From: Solirubrobacteraceae bacterium
GTDB lineage: Bacteria; Actinomycetota; Thermoleophilia; Solirubrobacterales; Solirubrobacteraceae
NCBI GenBank assembly: GCA_029263125.1
Contig: JAJCYD010000014.1
Location: 165,205-229,204 of the forward strand
Reading direction: 5' to 3'
Length of the DNA stretch: 64,000 nucleotides
Numbering within the stretch: position 1 is the stretch's first letter; the number at the start of each line of letters is the position of its first letter. Below the pieces are notes generated by a model, which made no database searches, was not told the origin of the DNA, and saw nothing but the letters and a program-made list of their open reading frames with translations. The position numbers and the translations under genes are program-made. Below are positions 50,469 through 58,423 of the stretch, one piece after another.

Positions 50469-52505
50469 ATGGCCGTCCTCATCGCCTCCGACCTCAGCAA
50501 GGACATGGTCGGCAACCCGCTGCTGCGCGGCGTCTCGTTCAAGCTCGAGCGCCGCGACCGGCTGACGATCGCCGGGCGCAACGGCGCGGGCAAGACGACG
50601 CTGCTGCGGATGCTCGCGGGGGAGACCTCGGTCGACGGGGGCGAGCTGAGCTTCCAGAAGGGCTGCAAGGTCTCGCTGCACGACCAGCGTCCGCCGCGCG
50701 ACCGGTCGTTGACGTTGCGCGACTACGTGCTCTCCGGGTGCGCGGAGCTCGTTGCGCTGGAGGCCGACCTCACGCGGCTGGCACAGCAGATGGCCGACGG
50801 CGACGAGGCCGCCTTCGATCACTACTCCAGCGCCGAGGCGCGCCTGGAGCACGCCGGCGGGTGGATGTGGCGCGACCGGGCGACCGCGATGGTGCGCGGC
50901 CTGGGCTTCGACGACGACGCCGACCTCGACCGGGAACTGAAGACGTTCTCCGGCGGTGAGCTGACGCGCGCATCGCTCGCCCGCGCCTTGGCCGGCGACC
51001 CCGATCTCCTGCTGCTCGACGAGCCGACCAATCACCTCGACATCGAGTCGCTGGAGTGGCTGGAGAAGACGCTCGTCTCGCTCGATGCGGCGATCGTCCT
51101 CGTTGCCCACGACCGCTGGTTTCTCGAGGCCGTCGGCACCGGCGTGCTCGAGCTCGAGGCGGGGCGCTCGCGCTACTTCCCGGGCACATGGACGCAGTGG
51201 CGCACCGAGCAAGCCGCGCGGGAGATCGCGCTCGGGCGCTCGATCGACAAGCAGCAGGCCGAGATCGCGCGGTTGGAGGCCTTCGTCGAGCGCTTCCGCG
51301 CGAAGGCGACGAAGGCCAAGCAGGCGCAGTCGCGCGTCAAGCGCCTGGACAAGATCGAGCGCATCGACCGTGACCCGCGTGACCGCGCCGGCCTGAAGTT
51401 CGACTTCAAGGCCCCGGAGCGTTCCGGGCGCGTCGTCTTCGAGATGACGGGCGCCCGCGTGGAGATCGGCAACGGTCGCGTGCTGCTCGACGACGCCGAG
51501 CTGTGGCTGGAGCGTGGTGAGCACGTCACGCTCGTCGGACCCAACGGCGCCGGCAAGACGACGCTGATCGACACCCTCGCGGGCGTGCGACCGCTGACGG
51601 CGGGCAAGCTCAGCACCGGCCACAACGTCAAGATCGGACATCTCTCCCAGCACGCCGACGAGCTGGGCAAGGGACCGGGGGCGCGCGCCAACAAGGTCAT
51701 CGAGGCGTGCGCCGTGCATACGGGGCTGACGCCGAACAAGGCGCGCGCGCTGCTCGGGCGCTTCCTCTTCAGCGGGGAGGACGCCGAGAAGCCGCTGGAG
51801 GGCCTCAGCGGCGGCGAGCGCCGGCGTCTGTCGCTCGCGATTCTCGTGGCGTCAGGCGCGAACGTGCTGATCCTCGACGAGCCCACCAACCACCTCGACA
51901 TCGAGAGCCGCGAGGCCCTCGAGGACGCGCTGCTGTCCTTCGAAGGCACGCTGCTGCTGGTCTCTCACGACCGCGCGCTGCTGGAGGCCGTCGGCACGCG
52001 AACGGTGGCCGTCGACGAGGCGTCGCTGCGCTCCTATGAGGGCGGGTGGCAGGAGTACGTGCGCGTGCGCGAGGAGCGCCGCCTGGCCGCGCGGGCGGCG
52101 AAGGGCGCGGGCAAGGCCGCGCGATCGCCGGCGCCGCCGGCGCGGGCGACGTCGAAGGCGGACAAGAGGCCCGCGACGTCGGCCGGGAAGGCGTCGAAGG
52201 CCGTGACGCCACAGTGCGCGAGCGAGAAGCTCGCGGCGGCGACCGCGCAGGCGCTGGCCGCTCCCAACGGCGCGACCAACGGCAGCGGCGACGCGGGCCT
52301 GTCGAAGAACGCCCGCCGGCGCATCCGCCAGCTCGAGCGCGACATCGAGCAGGCCGAGGCGGCGTTCGAGGACCTCGAAGTGGAGCTCGCGCTGCCCGAT
52401 GCGTGGGCCACGCCCGAACGCAGCGCGCGCTCCACCCAGCGCCACGCGGACGCCAAGCAGGCTGTCGAGGAGGCCTTTGCCCGCTGGGAGGCCGCCGCTC
52501 CGTAG
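50469..52505 (+). CDS. ABC-F family ATP-binding protein
   Basis: The 678-residue protein has two ABC domains and no TM. Domain one has Walker A GRNGAGKTTL, signature TFSGGELTRASLARAL and Walker B LLLLDEPTNHLD. An interdomain linker rich in Lys/Arg (about residues 265-310, FRAKATKAKQAQSRVKRLDKIERI) follows. Domain two has GPNGAGKTTL, GLSGGERRRLSLAIL and VLILDEPTNHLD. This is the ABC-F layout, which acts on ribosomes in antibiotic protection or translation control. A C-terminal extension of about 140 residues is basic, Ala-rich, and ends in a coiled coil (RRRIRQLERDIEQAEAAFEDLEVEL), as in Uup-type members. Confidence 0.94.
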   Translation: MAVLIASDLSKDMVGNPLLRGVSFKLERRDRLTIAGRNGAGKTTLLRMLAGETSVDGGELSFQKGCKVSLHDQRPPRDRSLTLRDYVLSGCAELVALEADLTRLAQQMADGDEAAFDHYSSAEARLEHAGGWMWRDRATAMVRGLGFDDDADLDRELKTFSGGELTRASLARALAGDPDLLLLDEPTNHLDIESLEWLEKTLVSLDAAIVLVAHDRWFLEAVGTGVLELEAGRSRYFPGTWTQWRTEQAAREIALGRSIDKQQAEIARLEAFVERFRAKATKAKQAQSRVKRLDKIERIDRDPRDRAGLKFDFKAPERSGRVVFEMTGARVEIGNGRVLLDDAELWLERGEHVTLVGPNGAGKTTLIDTLAGVRPLTAGKLSTGHNVKIGHLSQHADELGKGPGARANKVIEACAVHTGLTPNKARALLGRFLFSGEDAEKPLEGLSGGERRRLSLAILVASGANVLILDEPTNHLDIESREALEDALLSFEGTLLLVSHDRALLEAVGTRTVAVDEASLRSYEGGWQEYVRVREERRLAARAAKGAGKAARSPAPPARATSKADKRPATSAGKASKAVTPQCASEKLAAATAQALAAPNGATNGSGDAGLSKNARRRIRQLERDIEQAEAAFEDLEVELALPDAWATPERSARSTQRHADAKQAVEEAFARWEAAAP

Positions 52506-52598
52506 GACGCCAACCGCGCGGCGGTGACGTTCCGCCGCCGATGCCTGGGATACCCTGGCGCGCGGGTAGGGCCATCGGACGGGTCCGCTGAGGGTGTG

Positions 52599-53042
52599 AT
52601 GCAGGTTCGATCAATCACTGAATCAGATGAGCAACGGGGTGTGCTGGTGTCGATCCGGCGCGCCCTGCCGGCCGTGGCGGGGAGTGTCACGACGTTGCGT
52701 GCCGAGGTCGCCGAGCTTGTGGACGCGTCCGGTGCCGGCGAGCGCCTGCTCACGGATGTCAAGCTCGCGGTCTCCGAAGCGGTGACGAACGTCGTCATGC
52801 ATGCCTACATCGGGACCGAGCGCATCGGCGAGGTGCGGCTGATCGCGTTGATGTACCGAGACCGCGTCGAGATCACGGTCTCCGACGACGGACGCGGGAT
52901 GATGCCGCGGCTGGACAGCCCCGGGCTCGGCGTCGGGCTGCCGTTCATCGCGCAGGCGAGCGACACGCTGGACATCGGCCCCGGCGACAGCGGCGGCACC
53001 GTGCTGCGGATGGTGTTCGCCTTGCAGTCCTCGACGTCGTGA
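52599..53042 (+). CDS. RsbW-like serine/threonine-protein kinase (GHKL ATPase, anti-sigma type)
   Basis: The 147-residue protein has a single HATPase_c_2 domain. It has an N-box helix in LTDVKLAVSEAVTNVVMHAY (Glu and Asn conserved), G1-box VSDDGRGM, and a G2 region LDSPGLGVGLPFIAQASDTLDI. RsbW/SpoIIAB-type proteins bind and inhibit a SigB/SigF-type sigma factor and phosphorylate an anti-anti-sigma protein. A SigB-type sigma factor lies about 8 kb downstream and could be its partner, but they are not linked. Start is ATG 52599 or GTG 52596. No anti-anti-sigma gene is adjacent. Confidence 0.88.
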   Translation: MQVRSITESDEQRGVLVSIRRALPAVAGSVTTLRAEVAELVDASGAGERLLTDVKLAVSEAVTNVVMHAYIGTERIGEVRLIALMYRDRVEITVSDDGRGMMPRLDSPGLGVGLPFIAQASDTLDIGPGDSGGTVLRMVFALQSSTS

Positions 53043-53066
53043 GTTCGGACGGTGCGTCGCTGCACC

Positions 53067-54515
53067 TCAGCGGCGCGCGTCGAGTGCGCGCAGGAGGTAG
53101 GGCCCGAGCGTGGAGGAGAAGATCTCGGTGAGGTGCTGGCCGTCCTTGTAGACGAGCGCACCGCCGACGACGGGAAAGCAGCGGCTGGTGGAGCACAGAA
53201 AGCGCGACAGGTCGACCACCCTCACCCGAGGCGAGTGCAGGCGCCTTGCGGCTATCGCCGCCAGATCGGGCTTGAGCACGGCGGAACGCCGCTGGGTGCA
53301 GGCTCGGCGCAGGTCGCGGCGGGCGGCGCGCGCCCGCCGGACGCAGTCCAGCATGCGAAATCCCATGATCGGGGTGTCGCGGATGACGACGATCCGGGTC
53401 ACGCTTGGCGGTAGGGCTCTGAACGCGTCCATGTAGCCGCGGACCTGGGTCTGAAACTGGCTTGCGCCATCGCTGACCCGAACCCGACCGGCGTGACCAG
53501 AGACGAAGACCGTCCGGACCTCGGGGTGATCGACCAGCCAGTCGGGCACCTGCTCGGTGAAGCGCTGGCACTTCGCGAGCCGGCCGGCGGGTGTGAGGAT
53601 CGTCGTCGCGAAGGACAGCGGGCAGCCCGACTGCGTGATCGACACGCCGTGCCAGCGCCGCTCCTGCGAGGCGACCTCCAGCGCAGAGCGCCAATGGGCC
53701 GCGTGGCTGTCGCCGACCAGCGCGATCGTCTCCCTGGCGGCCGGCGCGGAGATGCCGAAGCCGCACGGGGTCAGGACGCCCTGGACCGGCAGCCGCGAAC
53801 ATGGGGAGTTCGGCGATAGGACGGCGTCGTTGGGGTGCGGGGTCAGCGCACGCTTCAGCCGCGGGTTCTCGCAGCGCTCGATCACGTCGCGCGATGGCGC
53901 GCCGAAGCAGCGACGCCGCGTCGCAGGTCCGCGGGCCGGAAGCACCTGCATGTCGAACTCGCCGCTGTTGGGAACGCGGTCCTCCGTGCCGTGCAGTGTG
54001 CGCGCATACCAGTGGTAGCGATCGGCGTCGAGCTTGAGGACCGCCGGCGAGAAGCGGGCGTAGATCGTCGTCAGATCGTCGCGGCGCACCGTCGCGCGGA
54101 TCGGCCTGATGCCCGTGCGATAGCCCGCTTGGTTGAGGGTCGTGAAGCGCAGGCTGACGTCGGACGCGGCGCTGGGATCGGTGATCGCGCAGATGCGCCC
54201 TCGCGGCGCAGCCTCGCCGTCGCGGCGCAGCCACACGCACATCTGGTTGCCATCGGCCGGGTTGACGTCGGCGGCCTTCCAGGGCTCGCTCGTGCGCATG
54301 GCGAGCACGAGGTCCGTGCTCGAACCCTGCTCGAAGCGCACGGTCACGAGGTCCAAGGGCGAGGCGCCCTCGATGTCGTCGACGTGCGTCTGCGCATCCG
54401 CCGTCCCGGCCCGGGCGTCGCGCGGGGCGACGGCGCCGACCATCAGGGCGATGAGCGCAAGCGTCACGGCGACGCCGCCGCGGAGGCCGGGCTGTGCGGC
54501 AAGGTCGCTGCGCAT
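53067..54515 (-). CDS. Secreted SGNH-domain hydrolase/acetyltransferase-type protein
   Basis: The 482-residue protein has a signal peptide (LRGGVAVTLALIALMVGAVAPRDARA). An N-terminal beta-rich domain of about 200 residues follows, with LVTVRFEQGSSTDLVLAMRT and MCVWLRRDGEAAPRG. The C-terminal half is an SGNH domain with the nucleophile in ALVGDSHAAHWRSAL and the Asp-x2-His pair in YKDGQHLTEIFSS. This SGNH type (PF19040) usually follows an acyltransferase-3 membrane domain in O-antigen acetylases; here it stands alone and extracellular. ATG 54515 is set by TAGACT 7 nt upstream. Conserved Cys pairs suggest disulfides. Confidence 0.88.
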   Translation of the reverse strand: MRSDLAAQPGLRGGVAVTLALIALMVGAVAPRDARAGTADAQTHVDDIEGASPLDLVTVRFEQGSSTDLVLAMRTSEPWKAADVNPADGNQMCVWLRRDGEAAPRGRICAITDPSAASDVSLRFTTLNQAGYRTGIRPIRATVRRDDLTTIYARFSPAVLKLDADRYHWYARTLHGTEDRVPNSGEFDMQVLPARGPATRRRCFGAPSRDVIERCENPRLKRALTPHPNDAVLSPNSPCSRLPVQGVLTPCGFGISAPAARETIALVGDSHAAHWRSALEVASQERRWHGVSITQSGCPLSFATTILTPAGRLAKCQRFTEQVPDWLVDHPEVRTVFVSGHAGRVRVSDGASQFQTQVRGYMDAFRALPPSVTRIVVIRDTPIMGFRMLDCVRRARAARRDLRRACTQRRSAVLKPDLAAIAARRLHSPRVRVVDLSRFLCSTSRCFPVVGGALVYKDGQHLTEIFSSTLGPYLLRALDARR

Positions 54516-54522
54516 CGCGGCG

Positions 54523-54528
54523 AGTCTA
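54523..54528 (-). promoter_or_regulatory. Candidate -10 box of a leaderless promoter
   Basis: TAGACT on the minus strand lies 7 nt before ATG 54515. The same hexamer and spacing occur before the small membrane protein at 47787. Confidence 0.5.
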
Positions 54529-54639
54529 GGGCCGGCCACGACCCATCGCGGCGGTAGCGCGCCGCCCACAACGCTGGGCGTCACTTTGCGGGCCCCATCG
54601 CGGTGCGCGCCGACGCACGACTCACCGCTCGCCGAACGC

Positions 54640-54953
54640 CACGTCGCGCCGCGATCACACCACCAGCGACCGCGGCGCCAGCCGATCCGCGTGCCGTCGG
54701 CGAGGCGCTCGGCGACGGTGGCGGAGACGATCCGCTCGGGCAGTCCCAGCGCCTCCTTGGCGATCACCACCTCGGTGAACTGGATGAACTGGTCGCAGAC
54801 CTCGCCGTCGACGGCCCACGCGTCCAGGCCGCGGATCAGCCTCCGTCCTGCGCGCCGGACGTGGACGGCGACCGGATGGTGGGCGATCTCCACGCGCAGC
54901 TGCCCGCGTTGCAGCACGAGGGCATCGGCGACCGTCGCGGTCGTGACCGGCAT
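54640..54953 (-). pseudogene. N-terminal fragment of a larger protein, possibly glycoside hydrolase
   Basis: From ATG 54953 the frame reads PVTTATVADALVLQRGQLRVEI, then AVHVRRAGRRLIRGLDAWAV, then CDQFIQFTEVVIAKEAL and VSATVAERLADGTRIGWRRG. It looks like a beta-sandwich N-terminal domain, as in GH31-type alpha-glucosidases, but stops resembling protein at about 54640 and then runs into the signal peptide of the SGNH gene. No catalytic part is found nearby. The rest of 54529-55036 has no recognised feature. The family guess is weak; truncation is the main point. Confidence 0.4.
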
Positions 54954-55036
54954 GGAGGAAAGATTCGCGGTGAGACGGGCAGTCGCGCCAGCGATTCACA
55001 CAACGGTCACAACGGCAGCGGCTCGGACCTCTGGGA

Positions 55037-58000
55037 TCATGGCCGTGCGAGGACCTGATAGGAGCTCATCTCGCCGCGTATGCGGTTGGCGTAGTGGCCC
55101 GTAAACAGCGTGTAGGAGTGCACCACCCCGCGACGCTGACCGATCGCGGCCAGGACGCCGGTCGAGAGCCGTTTGTCAAAGCGGTAGCGACCGTCGCGGA
55201 TGCGGGCGGTGAACTTGAGCGTCTGGGTCTGGCGGCCCGGCGGCTCATAGAGCAGCTGCAGGCGCACGACTCCTCGCGCGCTCGGGGCGATCTCGCCGCG
55301 CGCCGTCAGCCGCCCGTCGTGAATCCGCGGTCGTTCGGCGTCCAGCCGCGCGGGCCGCGAGGCGGCGCGTAGGCGCACCTCCTGGGGCTGGGTGTCACCA
55401 TCGCCGCCGTAGGTGAGCGTGAGGATCCCGGTGCCCAGTCGCGCCTGAGCCTCGGGAATGCGACGGTTGATGCGCACGCGCCGGTGACCGGCGTCGACAG
55501 CGGCCTCGAAGACGATGGTGCGACCGGCGGCCCGGAAGCGAGCGCGCAGGTCGCCGGAGGCGCGACCGGTGATCGGCGCGAGCACGCTCAGCCGGCGCTC
55601 CGATCGCGACACGCGCGCACGGGCGATCTCCAGCTTGGCCGCGAACGGCGGCGCGCCAAGCACCGAGGTCGCCGGAGGTGCCGGCGGTTGCGCCGGACGG
55701 AAGGGGGGAGGTGGTGGTGATGATAGCGGTGGTGGTGGTGGTGGTGGTGGTGGTGGTGGTGGTGGTGGTGGTGGCGGTGGCGGTGGCGGTGAATCGGCCA
55801 GCGGCGCCCCGAGCAGTCCGACCACCGCGGCCGCGCGCAAGAGTACGAAGCCCCCGGGGCGCGTCGCGTGAGAGCCGGCGACGGTGATCGCACCGCCTGG
55901 CCGGACGATGGCTCCGCCGCCGCCGATCAGGGTCAGGTCCGGCGGCAGGGGAGCGCGCCCGTCGGCGCCGAAGCTCACATCGGGCGCGCCGTCCGCCAGC
56001 AATCGCACGATCGCGCTGGGCCAGAGGTCCGGTCGGCCCTGCTGCACGGTGGGCAGGACGAGGCGTCCCTGGCCGTCGAGTTCCAGACCGAGCGGCTGCT
56101 CGGGACCGATGTCGGGAATGACGAGGCCGCCCGGCCCGAAGGAGCCGTCGGGTTCGCCGGAGGTCGTCAGACGCACCAGTCGCATGCTGACGGGGCCGGG
56201 GCCGGCGTCGAAGTGGCCGGCAAGCAGCACGCGCCCGTCTGCACGCACGTGCAGGCCGCCCAGGCGGGACATCCCTTCGACGATGAGAACGTCCGCATCG
56301 GCGAAGGCGGAGTCGGGGATACCGTCCTCGCCGATGCGCGCCGCGAACACCCGGTGTGTTCCCAGCTCGGTACGAGAGCCGGCGGCCACGATGCTTGCGT
56401 CCGGCATGATCGCGAGTTCCGATACGCCTCCGCTGACGTTGAAGCTCGAGGATCCCAGCCCGAGTACGACGACGCCGTCGTCCGAGAACGACGTGTCGAG
56501 CACCCCCGAGGCCAGCAGGCGAGCGATGAACGGGCGCGACTGGCCTCCGACGACCGCCGAACCGCCCACGAGTGTCCGCCCTTCGCCATCGACGGCGATC
56601 GCCTGCGGCCTCGGGCCGACCGTTCCCGGCATGTCGAGCTCGCGCAGGCCCCCAGGCCCGAAGCTCAGGTCGGGCGCACCTGCCGCGGTGAACCGCGCGA
56701 CGAGCAGGCCGGCGGGGTACGACGCGGAGACGGCGACGACGGGCCGGTCTCCGTCCATCGCCACGTCGACCCCGCGCAGCCAGCGCGCTCCCGCGTCGAC
56801 CAGCACCCGGCCGTCGGCGCCGAAGGTCGGGTCGGGCGTTCCGTCGGCCCGCACTCGTGCGACAAGCAGCCGCTGACGCTGGTCCTCCTCGGCAACGCCG
56901 GTCAGCACGGCCGTGCCGGCACTGCCCTGCACGACGGCGGTGCCGACGCCGCTCGTCGTCGTGCCCATGGGCACGAGTGCACCCTCAGGTCCGGTGACCG
57001 GGTCGCGGCTGCCGTCGCTGCGCAGGCGGGAGAGGATGCCCAGCAGCCCGCGCAGCGGGCGGGTCTCGGTAGAACGGGCCGCGCCGGAGGCCAGCACGCC
57101 GGAGGCCTCGCCGGTCAGGGTGATGCGGCCGTCGGAGACCTCCGGCATCGAGACCGGGCCGAAGCTTTCGTCGCGCGCGCCGTCAAGACCAAAACGCGAG
57201 ATCTCGGCGCCGTCGGCGGACGCGATGTCGCGCGCGTCGTACAGGCGCCCGAACCCGTCGAGCGCGAGGCCGAGGATGGCACTCGAGCTCGGATCGAGGA
57301 TCCCGTCGCCGGCGAACCCACCGTCGAGGTCGCCGGCCTCCGTCAGCGCGAGTACGCGCGCTCCGTCGGCGAGCAGGATCCCCCCGGCGGGTCGCAGCAG
57401 GAGATGGTGATCGATCGAGCCGCTGCGGTCCACGTCGAAGGTGGCGACACCGCCATCGCCGAACGCCGGATCCAGGTTGCCGCCGGGCGTCAGTCGCACG
57501 ACGGACGTGCCGTTGACCTCGAAGGCCTCCGAGCGCAGCGATGCCGACACCACGACCGCTCCCAGCGGGCCGACGGCGACGCCGCGCACGAGGCCCCGCG
57601 GGGGCATGGGGACGGGAGCCAGGCCCCCGTCCGCGAACGCGCCGTCGGGCGCACCCGCGGCGGTCAGGCGCAACACGCCGCTGCCTTCCCTGCCATCGTC
57701 GTGGACGCCGCCCGCAAGCACGATCCGTCCGTCGGGATCGAGCGCGAGCGCCGACGGTTGCGACAGCGCCGTGGCGTCCATCGCGACCACGCCGCCCGAC
57801 GCGAACGTGTCGTCGAGAACACCGGATGCGGTGAGCGCGACGAGGAAGGTGCGCCGCAGGTCGCTGACCAGGACGACGATCCGCCCGTCGGACTGGCGGC
57901 GGATGCTGCCCGCCCCGACAACCTGAATCGGCAGCCGCACGCGCGCCTCGCCGCCGCGACCGAACCCGATCGCGGGCAGGCCGCGTGCGTCGCGGTGCAC

Positions 58001-58264
58001 GACGGACAGCACGTAGTCATCGCCGACCACAGCCGGTCCTGCCGCCACGATGCCGCCGAGACCGTCGGACGTGGCGGTCGAGATCCCTCCGATGCTGATC
58101 GATGCGGCTGGCAGCGCGCCCACGCCGCCGCCCGCGAACTGCGGGTCCACGGAACCCGCTGGCAGTGCGGCCGCCGCCGGCGACGCGACGATGAGCGCCA
58201 ACGCGGTGGCGATCGCGGCCACGCTGGGCAGCGCTCGCGCGATGCCCGTCTGTCGCGAGCGCAT
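55037..58264 (-). CDS. Secreted delta-60 repeat protein with polyproline linker and C-terminal beta domains
   Basis: The 1075-residue protein has a signal peptide (SVAAIATALALIVASPAAAA). The main part has at least 13 copies of the delta-60 type motif [LP]D..F...G, for example LDPAFGDGGVATFD, PDPTFGADGRVLVD, PDLSFGPGGLRELD and LDTSFSDDGVVVLG. These are spaced about 50-65 residues apart, with G.I.v.G strands between, as in beta-propeller-like proteins. Residues about 823-846 are almost pure proline. A C-terminal 190-residue part with LEIARARVSRSERRLSVLAPI and ending RGEMSSYQVLARP resembles a fibronectin or invasin-like fold. Probably cell-surface or released. ATG 58264 is supported by TAGGAT 6 nt upstream. 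Confidence 0.87.
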   Translation of the reverse strand: MRSRQTGIARALPSVAAIATALALIVASPAAAALPAGSVDPQFAGGGVGALPAASISIGGISTATSDGLGGIVAAGPAVVGDDYVLSVVHRDARGLPAIGFGRGGEARVRLPIQVVGAGSIRRQSDGRIVVLVSDLRRTFLVALTASGVLDDTFASGGVVAMDATALSQPSALALDPDGRIVLAGGVHDDGREGSGVLRLTAAGAPDGAFADGGLAPVPMPPRGLVRGVAVGPLGAVVVSASLRSEAFEVNGTSVVRLTPGGNLDPAFGDGGVATFDVDRSGSIDHHLLLRPAGGILLADGARVLALTEAGDLDGGFAGDGILDPSSSAILGLALDGFGRLYDARDIASADGAEISRFGLDGARDESFGPVSMPEVSDGRITLTGEASGVLASGAARSTETRPLRGLLGILSRLRSDGSRDPVTGPEGALVPMGTTTSGVGTAVVQGSAGTAVLTGVAEEDQRQRLLVARVRADGTPDPTFGADGRVLVDAGARWLRGVDVAMDGDRPVVAVSASYPAGLLVARFTAAGAPDLSFGPGGLRELDMPGTVGPRPQAIAVDGEGRTLVGGSAVVGGQSRPFIARLLASGVLDTSFSDDGVVVLGLGSSSFNVSGGVSELAIMPDASIVAAGSRTELGTHRVFAARIGEDGIPDSAFADADVLIVEGMSRLGGLHVRADGRVLLAGHFDAGPGPVSMRLVRLTTSGEPDGSFGPGGLVIPDIGPEQPLGLELDGQGRLVLPTVQQGRPDLWPSAIVRLLADGAPDVSFGADGRAPLPPDLTLIGGGGAIVRPGGAITVAGSHATRPGGFVLLRAAAVVGLLGAPLADSPPPPPPPPPPPPPPPPPPPPPLSSPPPPPFRPAQPPAPPATSVLGAPPFAAKLEIARARVSRSERRLSVLAPITGRASGDLRARFRAAGRTIVFEAAVDAGHRRVRINRRIPEAQARLGTGILTLTYGGDGDTQPQEVRLRAASRPARLDAERPRIHDGRLTARGEIAPSARGVVRLQLLYEPPGRQTQTLKFTARIRDGRYRFDKRLSTGVLAAIGQRRGVVHSYTLFTGHYANRIRGEMSSYQVLARP
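55728..55790. repeat. GGT microsatellite encoding polyproline
   Basis: Fifteen uninterrupted GGT units (55728-55772) are followed by three GGC-GGT pairs. On the coding minus strand these read CCA and give proline. Most proline codons in this genome end in G or C, so this run is atypical. Unit changes of three bases keep the frame. Confidence 0.9.
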
Positions 58265-58270
58265 CCACCG

Positions 58271-58276
58271 ATCCTA
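58271..58276 (-). promoter_or_regulatory. Candidate -10 box of a leaderless promoter
   Basis: TAGGAT on the minus strand lies 6 nt before ATG 58264. Confidence 0.45.
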
Positions 58277-58423
58277 GACCAGCATCCGCGGTGTTGTGCC
58301 GCGTTCGCGGCGAGCAGGTTCAACGCCTTCACACGAACATCACATCCCAGACCCAACTCGTTCACGAAACCCGCCATGTTGCAGCGCAAAGTGACGGCGA
58401 TCTGCCAATCAGAGGGAGCACCG

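Noticed and set aside
55868..58423. Very long open plus-strand frame upstream of the PHP-glycosyltransferase start
   Set aside because: It is antisense to the delta-60 protein and lacks any domain. High GC leaves antisense frames open. The true start at 58424 has a ribosome site and the PHP motif follows.
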